A stretch of DNA of 13,543 bases, from the NCBI GenBank assembly GCA_016209725.1, contig JACQVO010000126.1, positions 1-13,543 of the forward strand, read 5' to 3'. The DNA comes from Candidatus Methylomirabilota bacterium. Lineage in GTDB: Bacteria > Methylomirabilota > Methylomirabilia > Methylomirabilales > 2-02-FULL-66-22. The translations under genes were made by a program, and so were the position numbers. Positions 1 to 6,344 of the stretch are shown one piece after another. Position 1 is the first letter of the stretch, and each line of letters opens with the position of its first letter. Under the pieces are notes generated by a model. That model searched no databases and had not been told where the DNA came from. It saw nothing but the letters and a program-made list of their open reading frames with translations.

Positions 1-102
1 CAGGATCTTCATTGCCCCTGGCCGCCCGATCCCGTAGATGTAGGTCAGGGCAACTTCCAGGCGCTTCTCCCGCGGCAAGTCCACCCCTGCAATTCTGGCC
101 AC
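1..102 (-). CDS. rpsM: 30S ribosomal protein S13, N-terminal fragment
   Basis: This is the first 34 codons of S13, a 30S head protein that contacts the P-site tRNA and helps form intersubunit bridges. The reading frame runs off the left window edge. The visible residues begin (M)ARIAGVDLPREKRLEVAL and continue through TYIYGIG, the family signature of the N-terminal domain. The start is GTG at 102-100, with a strong AGGAGG Shine-Dalgarno 5 nt upstream. It follows rpmJ as in most bacterial alpha operons. The intervening 83 nt is filled largely by a heptameric repeat hairpin, described separately. The identity is clear; only the C-terminal part is missing because of the window edge. Confidence 0.96.
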   Translation of the reverse strand, partial: MARIAGVDLPREKRLEVALTYIYGIGRPGAMKIL

Positions 103-118
103 GCGCTCCTCCTATCGC

Positions 119-185
119 CCAATGCGGAATGGACCCGATCCATCCTCGCTATTCCGCAATCCGCATTCCGCAATCCGCATTGGCG
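119..185. repeat. Heptamer tandem repeat with inverted arm (rpmJ-rpsM gap)
   Basis: Four 7-bp units lie head to tail at 151-178, alternating ATTCCGC and AATCCGC, followed by a partial fifth unit (ATTGG, 179-183). An inverted copy of the motif, CCAATGCGGAATGG, lies at 119-132, so the two arms can pair. Between them is a small perfect stem, ATGGA / TCCAT with a 5-nt loop, at 128-142. The element fills most of the gap between the rpmJ stop and the rpsM Shine-Dalgarno. It would be transcribed within the operon mRNA. Seen directly in sequence; any function is unknown. Confidence 0.85.
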
Positions 186-299
186 TCACCCCTGGCGCTG
201 CTTGTGCTTCGGGTTCTCGCAGACGATGCGGATGATCCCCTTCCGCTTGATCACCTTGCATTTCTCACAGATCGCTTTTACCGATGCCCGGACTTTCAT
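186..299 (-). CDS. rpmJ: 50S ribosomal protein L36 (zinc-binding form)
   Basis: L36 is the smallest 50S protein and binds 23S rRNA near the base of the L7/L12 stalk. The product is 37 residues, the usual family length, and begins MKVRASVKAICEKCK. It has the complete zinc ribbon C11-X2-C14-X12-C27-X4-H32, so it is the zinc-dependent (C+) paralogue type. The ATG start at 299 has GAGGAG 4 nt upstream. It sits between infA and rpsM, the normal place in the spc/alpha junction. Both flanking gaps contain 7-bp repeats. Reading upstream of this ATG goes into repeat sequence, so a longer start is unlikely. Confidence 0.97.
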   Translation of the reverse strand: MKVRASVKAICEKCKVIKRKGIIRIVCENPKHKQRQG

Positions 300-315
300 C
301 GCGCTCCTCGCGCCT

Positions 316-390
316 ATGCGGAATGCGGAATGGGGAATGGGGAATGGCACGCGGCGCGGAAACTTGGTTCCCGCGCTCCGCATTCCGCAT
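316..390. repeat. Heptamer repeat and inverted repeat (infA-rpmJ gap)
   Basis: Four 7-bp units occupy 318-345: two copies of GCGGAAT, then two of GGGGAAT. The opposite arm at 377-390 carries the reverse complement, giving a perfect 14-bp inverted repeat (316-329 against 377-390). A second, inner stem pairs GCGCGGAA (354-361) with TTCCCGCGC (368-376), with one bulged base and a 6-nt loop. On the mRNA strand the right-arm repeat starts inside the infA TGA stop codon (391-393). The seed GCGGAAT is the same as in the neighbouring rpmJ-rpsM gap. Confidence 0.88.
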
Positions 391-609
391 TCACTTGTAC
401 CGGTAGATGATCCGTCCCCGGGTGAGGTCGTAGGGCGACAGCTCCACGATGACCTTGTCCCCCGGCAGGATCCGGATGAAGTGCATGCGCATCTTCCCCG
501 AGATGTGGGCCAGGACCTTGTGCCCCGTCTCCAACTGGACCCGGAACATGGCGTTGGGGAGCGGTTCGACTACCGTCCCTTCGACCTCGATGGCCTCTTC
601 CTTGGCCAT
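391..609 (-). CDS. infA: Translation initiation factor IF-1
   Basis: IF-1 binds the ribosomal A site during initiation and assists IF-2 and IF-3. The product is 72 residues, the standard length, beginning MAKEEAIEVEGTVVEPLPN and ending in LTRGRIIYRYK, both diagnostic of the single OB-fold (S1-like) family. The internal segment GHKVLAHISGKMR is the conserved RNA-binding face. The start is the ATG at 609, the canonical IF-1 start. An in-frame upstream extension exists but lies in the map gene and has no family support. The gap to map is 38 nt and contains an AGG 4 nt before the ATG, a modest ribosome site. Position between map and rpmJ is typical. Confidence 0.97.
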   Translation of the reverse strand: MAKEEAIEVEGTVVEPLPNAMFRVQLETGHKVLAHISGKMRMHFIRILPGDKVIVELSPYDLTRGRIIYRYK

Positions 610-647
610 ATGCCTGGGATCCCTTCCCGGCCTGCGCCGCCCGCCGA

Positions 648-1424
648 TCAGGCGCCGGCCCCTTCGAGCATGGTCAGGACTTCCGTTCCGTTTTTCGTAA
701 TGGCAATCGTGTGCTCGAAATGAGCCGACAGGGAGCCGTCCGCCGTCACCGCGGTCCACTTGTCATCCAGTACCCGGACTTCGGGGCCTCCCGCGTTGAC
801 CATGGGCTCGATGGCCAGCACCATGCCGGGCTTGAGCAACGGACCCCGTCCGCGCTCCGGATCCACGAAGTTCGGGATCTGCGGCGCCTCGTGCAGTTCC
901 TTCCCGATGCCGTGGCCCACGAAGACCCGCACCACGGAGTAGCCGTTGGCCTCGGCATGGCCCTGCACGGCGCCGGAGATGTCCGTGAGACGCGCCCCGT
1001 GCCGGGCCGCCGCGATGGCGCGCTCCAGGCACTCCCGGGTCACCCGCAGCAGCCGCTCCGCCTCCGGCGAGATCCGGCCCACCGGGACCGTGATGGCCGA
1101 ATCCCCGTGATACCCCTCGACCACGGCGCCCATGTCCAGGCTCAGGATGTCGCCCTCTTCGAGTTTCCGAGCCGACGGCAATCCGTGGACCACCTGCTCG
1201 TTGATCGAGGTACAGAGCGTGAAGGGGTAGTTCCGGTACCCCTTGAAGGCCGGCCTGGCCCCGTGGGCCAGCAGGTGCGACTCCGCAAACCGGTCCAGCT
1301 CCAGCGTCGTCACCCCGGGCCCGACGCGCCGGGCCAGCGCCTGGAGCGTCTCGGCCACCAGGCGGTTGCTCCGGCGCATGAGGGCAAGCTCCCAGGGCGC
1401 CTTGAGGACGATCCGATCGTGCAT
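648..1424 (-). CDS. map: Type I methionine aminopeptidase
   Basis: This enzyme removes the initiator methionine from nascent proteins when the second residue is small. It is a 258-residue cytoplasmic pita-bread-fold metalloprotease of the bacterial type Ia size. The five metal ligands are all visible: D97 (LSLDMGA), D108 (GDSA), H171 (VGHGIG), E206 (IEPM) and E237 (HFEHT). The substrate-contacting H80 (VVHG) is also present. The ATG at 1424 lies 3 nt after the adk stop and has no clear Shine-Dalgarno, so translation is probably coupled to adk. Its place after secY-adk and before infA is a common bacterial arrangement. Nothing suggests inactivation. Confidence 0.97.
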   Translation of the reverse strand: MHDRIVLKAPWELALMRRSNRLVAETLQALARRVGPGVTTLELDRFAESHLLAHGARPAFKGYRNYPFTLCTSINEQVVHGLPSARKLEEGDILSLDMGAVVEGYHGDSAITVPVGRISPEAERLLRVTRECLERAIAAARHGARLTDISGAVQGHAEANGYSVVRVFVGHGIGKELHEAPQIPNFVDPERGRGPLLKPGMVLAIEPMVNAGGPEVRVLDDKWTAVTADGSLSAHFEHTIAITKNGTEVLTMLEGAGA

Positions 1425-1427
1425 GGG

Positions 1428-2072
1428 TCAGGTGCCGAGGGCGGCCGTGATGCGCTGGAAGATCCCGGCGATCTCCCCCGTCCCCGACACGCGCCGCAGG
1501 AGGCCTCGCGCCTCGTAGAAGCTGACCAGGGGCGCCGTCTGCTCGGTGTACACCTGGAGGCGCCGTCGGACGGTCTCCTCCCGGTCGTCATCCCGCTGAT
1601 AGGTCGGCCCGCCGCAGGCATCGCAGCGGCCCTCGACTTTGCTGGGGGAAAAGCGCACGTGGGACATCGCCCCGCAGTTCCGGCAGGTCCGGCGGCCCGC
1701 GATCCGCAGGACCAGATCCTCCGTCGGAACCTCCAGGCTCAGCACATGGTCGAGGGAGGCGCGGAGCGCCTCCAACGTGCTGCCCAGCGCTTCCGCCTGG
1801 GCCACCGTCCGGGGGAATCCGTCCAGGATGTAGCCGCGGGTGCAATCCGGCTGCTGCAGCCGCTCCCGCACCAGGCCGATGATCACACCGTCCGGGACCA
1901 GGACCCCGCGATCCATGTACGCCTTCGCCTCCCGGCCCAGGGGCGTGCCGTCCTTGACAGCCGCCCGCAGCATGTCCCCCGTGGAGACCTGGGGGATCTC
2001 GAGGCGGTCCACCAGGAGCTTGGCCTGCGTCCCCTTCCCGGCCCCCGGCGGCCCCAACAGGATCAGCCGCAT
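1428..2072 (-). CDS. adk: Adenylate kinase (long form, zinc LID)
   Basis: Catalyses ATP + AMP to 2 ADP in the cytoplasm. The product is 214 residues, normal for the long bacterial form. The P-loop GPPGAGKG is at residues 7-14, the NMP-binding STGDMLR near 30-36 and DGFPRT at 84-89. The LID carries four cysteines, C130-X2-C133 and C150-X2-C153, the structural zinc site known from Gram-positive and other adenylate kinases. The ATG at 2072 is chosen because the protein starts exactly at MRLILLGPPG. The frame stays open further upstream, but that extension runs through the intergenic repeat into the end of secY. The only Shine-Dalgarno-like sequence, GAGAGG, is part of the heptamer repeat and lies very close to the ATG. 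Confidence 0.97.
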   Translation of the reverse strand: MRLILLGPPGAGKGTQAKLLVDRLEIPQVSTGDMLRAAVKDGTPLGREAKAYMDRGVLVPDGVIIGLVRERLQQPDCTRGYILDGFPRTVAQAEALGSTLEALRASLDHVLSLEVPTEDLVLRIAGRRTCRNCGAMSHVRFSPSKVEGRCDACGGPTYQRDDDREETVRRRLQVYTEQTAPLVSFYEARGLLRRVSGTGEIAGIFQRITAALGT

Positions 2073-2073
2073 C

Positions 2074-2108
2074 CCTCTCGGCTCTCGTCTCACGGCTCGC
2101 GGCACTCC
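2074..2108. repeat. Heptamer tandem repeat (secY-adk gap)
   Basis: The whole short gap between the secY stop and the adk start is built of five consecutive 7-bp units: CCTCTCG, GCTCTCG, TCTCACG, GCTCGCG and a weaker GCACTCC. Four of the five fit the consensus NCTCNCG. GCTCTCG and GCTCGCG are identical to units in the rplW-rplB gap. On the mRNA strand the last unit supplies the purine-rich GAGAGG just before the adk ATG, so the repeat may affect adk translation. No inverted arm is apparent here. Confidence 0.75.
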
Positions 2109-2109
2109 C

Positions 2110-3417
2110 CTAGGAAATCCGCCCCCGCACCTTCGCCTTCTTGAGGAACCCCTCATAGTGGCGCATGAGCAGGTGGGACTCCACCTGCTGCACCGTATCC
2201 AGGGCGACACCGACCACGATCAGGAGGGAGGTCCCGCCGAAGTAGAACGGGACGTTCATCTGGGTGATCATGATCTCGGGCAGGATGGAGATGCCCGCCA
2301 GGTACAGCGCCCCTACCAGCGTGATCCGGTCCAGGATGCGCTCGATGAATTCGGCGGTCTTGCTCCCCGGGCGGATGCCCGGAATGTACCCGCCGTATTT
2401 CTTCATGTTGTCCGCCACGTCGGCCGGATTGAAGATGATGGCGGTGTAGAAGTAGGTGAAGAAGATGATTCCCGCCCCGTAGATCAGGGTGTAGGGCACG
2501 CCCCCGAAGGCGAGCCATGCCGAGATTGTCTGGGCCCACGGGTGCTTGATAAACTGGGCGATGGTGGCGGGGAAGGCGATGATGGAGCTGGCGAAGATCA
2601 CCGGGATCACCCCTGCCGTATTCACCCGGAGCGGGATGTGGGTGCTCTGCCCCCCGTACACCCGACGACCCACCACGCGCTTCGCGTACTGGACCGGGAT
2701 CCTGCGCTGCCCCAAGGTCATGACGATGACCCCGGCCACCACGGCCACCATCAGGGCCACGAGCACCAGGAAGACCAGCGGGTTCAACTCCCCCTGGGTG
2801 ATGAGGGTCCAGGAGGCGAAGACGGCCTCGGGCAGGCGGACGATGATCCCCGCGAAGATGAGGAGCGAGATGCCGTTCCCGATGCCCCGCTCGCTGATCT
2901 GCTCCCCCAGCCACATCAGGAAGATCGTCCCGCCGGTCAGGGTGAGGGTCGTCATCAGGCGGAAGGTCCAGCCGGGGCTGGGGACCACCATGGCCCCCTT
3001 GATCTGCATGCTCTCCAGGCCGACCGCAATCCCCAGTCCCTGGATGGCCGCCAGTCCCACCGTCCCGTAGCGGGTGTACTGCGTAATCTTCTTGCGCCCC
3101 TGCTCTCCTTCCTTCTGGAGCTTCTCCAGGGCCGGGACCACCACCGCCATGAGCTGGAGGATGATGGAGGCGGAGATGTACGGCATGATGCCGAGGGCGA
3201 ACACCGACAGCCGGCGCAGCGCCCCGCCGGAGAACAGGTCGAAGAAGCCAAGGAGGTTTCCGGCCTGCTGCTGGAAGAAGAGGGCCAGGGCGTGGGCGTC
3301 GATGCCGGGTGTGGGGACGTGCGCCCCGATGCGGTACACGATCAGGAGGGCGCAGGTAAAGAGCACCCGCCGCTTCAGCTCGGGAACCCGGAAGATATTG
3401 CGGACCTGCTCGATCAC
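2110..3417 (-). CDS. secY: Preprotein translocase subunit SecY
   Basis: SecY is the pore-forming inner-membrane subunit of the SecYEG channel, which passes or inserts unfolded proteins with SecA or the ribosome. The 435 residues are the usual length. About ten hydrophobic segments are visible, roughly at 17-34, 69-90, 116-134, 150-170, 180-197, 213-233, 267-288, 309-329, 364-382 and 392-408. The plug region lies near 55-66. Family signatures include GEQISERGIGNGISLLIF (171-188) and RVNTAGVIPVIFASS (264-278). The cytosolic C5 loop IPGIRPG (345-351) keeps the functionally important arginine at 349. The start is GTG at 3417, overlapping the rplO stop by 4 nt (GTGA), which implies coupled translation. 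Confidence 0.98.
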   Translation of the reverse strand: MIEQVRNIFRVPELKRRVLFTCALLIVYRIGAHVPTPGIDAHALALFFQQQAGNLLGFFDLFSGGALRRLSVFALGIMPYISASIILQLMAVVVPALEKLQKEGEQGRKKITQYTRYGTVGLAAIQGLGIAVGLESMQIKGAMVVPSPGWTFRLMTTLTLTGGTIFLMWLGEQISERGIGNGISLLIFAGIIVRLPEAVFASWTLITQGELNPLVFLVLVALMVAVVAGVIVMTLGQRRIPVQYAKRVVGRRVYGGQSTHIPLRVNTAGVIPVIFASSIIAFPATIAQFIKHPWAQTISAWLAFGGVPYTLIYGAGIIFFTYFYTAIIFNPADVADNMKKYGGYIPGIRPGSKTAEFIERILDRITLVGALYLAGISILPEIMITQMNVPFYFGGTSLLIVVGVALDTVQQVESHLLMRHYEGFLKKAKVRGRIS

Positions 3418-3860
3418 GATGCGAGTACCTCGAGGCTACCGCCGGCCGCCCGGATCTTCGCCGCCGCCCCCTTCGAGAACCCGTGGGCGGACACCGTCAG
3501 GGCCTTGCTCAGCGTGCCCTGCCCCAGGATCTTGACGGGAGCGGAGGCGGTCCGCACCAGCCCCGCCTCGGCGAGCGCAGCCGGGGTGACGGCCGTGCCG
3601 GCCTCGAACCGCTCCAGGTCCTTCACGTTCAGGATCGCGTACTCCTTCCGGAAAATGTTGGTGAACCCGCGCTTGGGGACGCGCCGGTGCAACGGCAACT
3701 GACCGCCCTCGAACCAGGGCTGGCTCCCCCCGCCGGAGCGCGCCTTCTGTCCCTTCTCCCCGCGACCCGAGGTCTGGCCGTGCCCCGAGCCGGGACCGCG
3801 CCCGACGATCTTCCGGCGTCGGCGGGAGCCCGTCGGCGGTCGCAGCTCATGCAGCTTCAT
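3414..3860 (-). CDS. rplO: 50S ribosomal protein L15
   Basis: L15 is an early-to-middle 50S assembly protein with a long basic N-terminal extension that threads into 23S rRNA. The product is 148 residues, typical. The N-terminus MKLHELRPPTGSRRRRK is followed by the glycine-rich GRGPGSGHGQTSGRGEKGQK, both family hallmarks. The folded C-terminal domain ends with AAAKIRAAGGSLEVL. The ATG at 3860 overlaps the rpmD stop by 4 nt (ATGA) and has GGAGGG 5 nt upstream. It sits between rpmD and secY as in nearly all spc operons. Confidence 0.98.
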   Translation of the reverse strand: MKLHELRPPTGSRRRRKIVGRGPGSGHGQTSGRGEKGQKARSGGGSQPWFEGGQLPLHRRVPKRGFTNIFRKEYAILNVKDLERFEAGTAVTPAALAEAGLVRTASAPVKILGQGTLSKALTVSAHGFSKGAAAKIRAAGGSLEVLAS

Positions 3861-4063
3861 GGCCGTCCGCCCTCCGGCCCGGCAATGGTCTCCACACGCA
3901 CCAAGTGGGCCACCTTGGCCACCATGCCGCGGATGGCGGGGTCGTCCTGCCGCAAGACACTGGAATCGATGCGGCGGAGCCCGAGGCCACGCAGCACCTG
4001 GCGCTGCCGGGGCGTGCTTCCGATGGGGCTGCGGCGGAGCGTGATCCTGAGGTGCCCGCTCAT
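3857..4063 (-). CDS. rpmD: 50S ribosomal protein L30
   Basis: L30 is a small 50S protein binding 23S rRNA. The 68 residues are slightly longer than the common 58-61, with the excess at the C-terminus (roughly the last eight residues, after HLVRVETI). The core LRITLRRSPIGSTPRQRQVLR and the GMVAKVAHLVRV strand match the family. The ATG at 4063 lies 2 nt after the rpsE stop, and a moderate GAGGCGGG precedes it inside rpsE. It is followed by a 4-nt overlap with rplO. L30 is one of the ribosomal genes lost in some lineages, so its retention here is informative but ordinary. Confidence 0.95.
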   Translation of the reverse strand: MSGHLRITLRRSPIGSTPRQRQVLRGLGLRRIDSSVLRQDDPAIRGMVAKVAHLVRVETIAGPEGGRP

Positions 4064-4065
4064 GG

Positions 4066-4647
4066 TTATCCCGCCTCGCCCGCTACGGCCACCGGTGCCA
4101 CCGCAGGCGGCGGCACGCCAGATTGGGCCCCCGCTGCCGATCCTGTGGCTTCCCGCCCGCGCACGCGCGCTACCTCCCCGGCCGAGCGAAGCTGCTGGAG
4201 CCCGCTGAGCGTCGCCTTCACCACGTTGTGGGCATTGTCGGATCCCAGGGACTTGGACAGGACGTCCCGCACGCCGACGACCTCCAAGACGGCCCGGGCC
4301 GCCCCGCCCGCCACGATGCCGGTCCCGGGCGACGCAGGCCGGAGGAGCACGCGACCTGCCCCGAACTCCCCCAGGATCTCATGGGGAATCGTGCTGTCCC
4401 GCAGGGGGACCTTGATGAGGCTCTTCTTGGCCTCCTCGATCCCCTTGCGAATCGCCTCGGGAACCTCGTTGGCCTTCCCCAGGCCCAAGCCCACGTGGCC
4501 GCCTTGGTCCCCCACCACCACCAGGGCGCTGAAGCTGAAGCGTCGTCCGCCCTTGACCACCTTGGCCACGCGATTGATGTGAACCACGCGCTCCGTGAGG
4601 CGCAGCCCTTCGGGATTGATCCGCTGGACCGTTTGTGCGCCGCCCAT
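4066..4647 (-). CDS. rpsE: 30S ribosomal protein S5 with low-complexity C-terminal tail
   Basis: S5 sits at the mRNA entry of the 30S subunit and is a fidelity (ram) protein. The product is 193 residues against the usual 165-175. The double-stranded-RNA-binding-like N-terminal domain (about 18-85) contains VVHINRVAKVVKGGRRFSF, and the second domain contains SPGTGIVAGGAARAVLEVVG (106-125). The extra length is a tail after about residue 165 made of Ala, Gly, Pro and Val. The ATG at 4647 shares one base with the rplR stop (TGATG). A TTG immediately before it is in frame but less likely. Only a weak Shine-Dalgarno is visible, so re-initiation after rplR is plausible. Confidence 0.96.
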   Translation of the reverse strand: MGGAQTVQRINPEGLRLTERVVHINRVAKVVKGGRRFSFSALVVVGDQGGHVGLGLGKANEVPEAIRKGIEEAKKSLIKVPLRDSTIPHEILGEFGAGRVLLRPASPGTGIVAGGAARAVLEVVGVRDVLSKSLGSDNAHNVVKATLSGLQQLRSAGEVARVRGREATGSAAGAQSGVPPPAVAPVAVAGEAG

Positions 4648-5015
4648 CAAAACTTTAACCCCCTGTCTCGGGCTGCCGTCGCCAGGGCCTTGACGCGCCC
4701 GTGGAAGGCGTACCCGCCCCGATCGAACACCACCGCCTGGATACCCCCTGCCAGCGCCCGGTCCGCCACCAGCGTCCCCACGGCCTTGGCCGCCTCGGTT
4801 TTCTTCACCCGTTCACCCGGTGGCGGCAGCGCTTTCGACAGCGTGGAGGCCGCCACGATGGTGCGGCCGTCCTCGTCGTTGATGATCTGGGCGTAGATGT
4901 GGCGGGCACTCTTGAAGACGCACAGCCGGGGGCGCTCCGCCGTTCCCCGCACCACCCGCCGAACCCGGCGGTGCCGCCGCTGCCGCGCTTCCCGCTTTTC
5001 CAGAACCGATGCCAC
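4647..5015 (-). CDS. rplR: 50S ribosomal protein L18
   Basis: L18 binds 5S rRNA with L5 and helps load it into the central protuberance. With the GTG start at 5015 the product is 122 residues, the normal length. GGAGAGGG sits 6 nt upstream of this GTG, which is why I prefer it to the in-frame TTG at 5036, which lies upstream of that site. Family features include the basic RRHRRVRRVVRGTAERPRLCV N-terminus, IYAQIINDEDG and VVFDRGGYAFHGRVKALA. The 59-nt gap to rplF can form a 6-bp stem with an 11-nt loop (5040-5062). The stop overlaps the rpsE start by 1 nt. Confidence 0.96.
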   Translation of the reverse strand: MASVLEKREARQRRHRRVRRVVRGTAERPRLCVFKSARHIYAQIINDEDGRTIVAASTLSKALPPPGERVKKTEAAKAVGTLVADRALAGGIQAVVFDRGGYAFHGRVKALATAARDRGLKF

Positions 5016-5074
5016 GCTGCACCCTCTCCCGCGCAATCCCGGGCGAGCCTCTCACCCGCCCGCGAGCGCCGATC

Positions 5075-5614
5075 TTACTTCGCCCCGGCCTTGCCGGCCT
5101 TGCGCCGGATGCGCTCCTCGGCGTACTTGACGCCCTTCCCTTTGTAGGGTTCGGGCGGCCGGAAGCTCCGGACCTTGGCGGCCACGGCACCCACCAGTTG
5201 CTTGTCCGTCCCGCTCACCGTAAGCTGGGTCTGGTCCTTCACCTCGATCTTGATGCCCGGCGGCACGGGGTAGATGATGGGATGAGAGTACCCCAGGGCG
5301 ATGCTCAGGTTCTGGCCTTGGATCGCCGCCCGGTATCCTACACCCACCAGCTCCAGCTTCCGCTCAAACCCCTTGGTGACCCCTTCCACCATGTTGGCGA
5401 CGAGCGTCCGGGTCAGGCCGTGGAGGGCCTTGTGGAATTTCTCATCCGACGTTCGGCCGCAGACGACCTGCCGATCCTTGACCTGAATGTCGATGACGGG
5501 GTGCGCCGCCATGGTGAGCGTGCCCTTCGGCCCGTTCACCGTGACGACGTGCTTAGCCACCTCCACCTTCACCGTGTCCGGGATCGGGATCGGGAGCTTG
5601 CCGATGCGCGACAT
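5075..5614 (-). CDS. rplF: 50S ribosomal protein L6
   Basis: L6 lies near the sarcin-ricin loop and the factor-binding site of the 50S subunit. The 179 residues match the family length and contain two tandem copies of the L6 fold. The N-terminus MSRIGKLPIPIPDTVKVEV and the C-terminal PEPYKGKGVKYAEERIRRKA are diagnostic. The ATG at 5614 is the family start. The 60-nt gap to rpsH is very GC-rich but shows no 7-bp repeat, and the ribosome site is a weak GGTGAAGG directly before the ATG. Nothing unusual is seen in the coding sequence. Confidence 0.98.
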   Translation of the reverse strand: MSRIGKLPIPIPDTVKVEVAKHVVTVNGPKGTLTMAAHPVIDIQVKDRQVVCGRTSDEKFHKALHGLTRTLVANMVEGVTKGFERKLELVGVGYRAAIQGQNLSIALGYSHPIIYPVPPGIKIEVKDQTQLTVSGTDKQLVGAVAAKVRSFRPPEPYKGKGVKYAEERIRRKAGKAGAK

Positions 5615-5674
5615 ACCTTCACCGCTTCCCGCCGCCGACGGCCCGCCGGGGGTCCGCGCCGGGCGGTCCAGGGG

Positions 5675-6073
5675 TTACCAGACGTAGCAGAGGACCTCGC
5701 CGCCGAGGGACCGTTGCCGGGCTGCCCTTCCCGTCATGAGGCCCTGGGACGTGGACACGATCGCCACCCCCATCCCGCTCATCACGTTGGGCATCTGCCT
5801 GGCCTGGCGGTAGACCCGGAGGCCCGGCCGGCTCACCCGGCGCAGGCCCAGGATCACCCGCTCGGTCCCCGGGCCGAACTTGAGATAGACCCGCAGGACC
5901 CCCTGTTTGTTGTCGTCGATCAGCTTGTAGGCCCGGATGAAGCCCTCGGCCTTCAGGACCTTGGCCAGCTCCACCTTGTGGCGCGAAGCCGGGATGTCCA
6001 CCTTGTCCAGGAGCGCCTGGTTTGCGTTCCGGATCCGGGTCAGCATATCCGCGATCGGGTCCGTCATTGACAT
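5675..6073 (-). CDS. rpsH: 30S ribosomal protein S8
   Basis: S8 is a primary 16S rRNA binder of the 30S platform. In E. coli it also represses the spc operon by binding mRNA near rplE. The product is 132 residues, the standard size, beginning MSMTDPIADMLTRIRNAN and ending GGEVLCYVW, a close match to the family C-terminus that contacts rRNA. The start at 6073 is chosen because GGTGGAG lies 6 nt upstream. The ATG at 6067 is a less well-spaced alternative, and the frame also opens further upstream without family support. I did not recognise an S8-binding mRNA mimic by eye. Confidence 0.97.
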   Translation of the reverse strand: MSMTDPIADMLTRIRNANQALLDKVDIPASRHKVELAKVLKAEGFIRAYKLIDDNKQGVLRVYLKFGPGTERVILGLRRVSRPGLRVYRQARQMPNVMSGMGVAIVSTSQGLMTGRAARQRSLGGEVLCYVW

Positions 6074-6146
6074 ACGCAACTCCACCGTCGACTGAAAGGC
6101 GTCGGCTCCCGCCCCCATCCCCCGTGAAACCGTCGAACCTGCCGGC

Positions 6147-6332
6147 CTACCAGGAGGCCTTAATCACCCCCGGGATCTCGCCACGCAACGCCAGGGTGCG
6201 GAAGCAGACGCGACACATTTGAAACTTCCGCAAGTACCCCCGCGGCCGCCCGCAGATCCGGCACCGATTGTAGCGGCGCACGGAGAACCGGGGGTCCCGC
6301 TGCTGCTTGATGATCAGACTCGTCTTGGCCAT
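6147..6332 (-). CDS. rpsN: 30S ribosomal protein S14, zinc-binding type
   Basis: S14 binds 16S rRNA in the 30S head. This is the short 61-residue zinc form with C24-X2-C27 and C40-X2-C43, and it ends in the conserved GVIKASW. The N-terminus MAKTSLIIKQQRDPRFSVR is typical. GGGAG lies about 6 nt before the ATG at 6332. The gap from the rplE stop is 12 nt. The 73-nt gap to rpsH contains an 8-bp direct repeat (ACCGTCGA, 6084 and 6129) and a single CGTGAAA, but no tandem array. Confidence 0.98.
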   Translation of the reverse strand: MAKTSLIIKQQRDPRFSVRRYNRCRICGRPRGYLRKFQMCRVCFRTLALRGEIPGVIKASW

Positions 6333-6344
6333 GCTGTCTCCCGC

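Noticed and set aside
119..390. CRISPR-like array around rpmJ
   Set aside because: The units are 7 bp, head to tail without spacers, and separated by an intact rpmJ gene.
711..3702. Long plus-strand open frames opposite map, adk and secY (477 and 620 codons)
   Set aside because: They are antisense to clearly recognised genes, have Arg/Pro/His/Gly-rich compositions without family signatures, and arise from high GC third positions in the true genes.
5040..5062. 6-bp stem with 11-nt loop between rplF and rplR
   Set aside because: Such short GC stems are expected often in this base composition, and no other signal accompanies it; mentioned only in the rplR entry.
6084..6136. Two ACCGTCGA copies and one CGTGAAA in the rpsN-rpsH gap as a further heptamer locus
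   Set aside because: The copies are 45 bp apart and there is no tandem 7-bp register; chance is sufficient.
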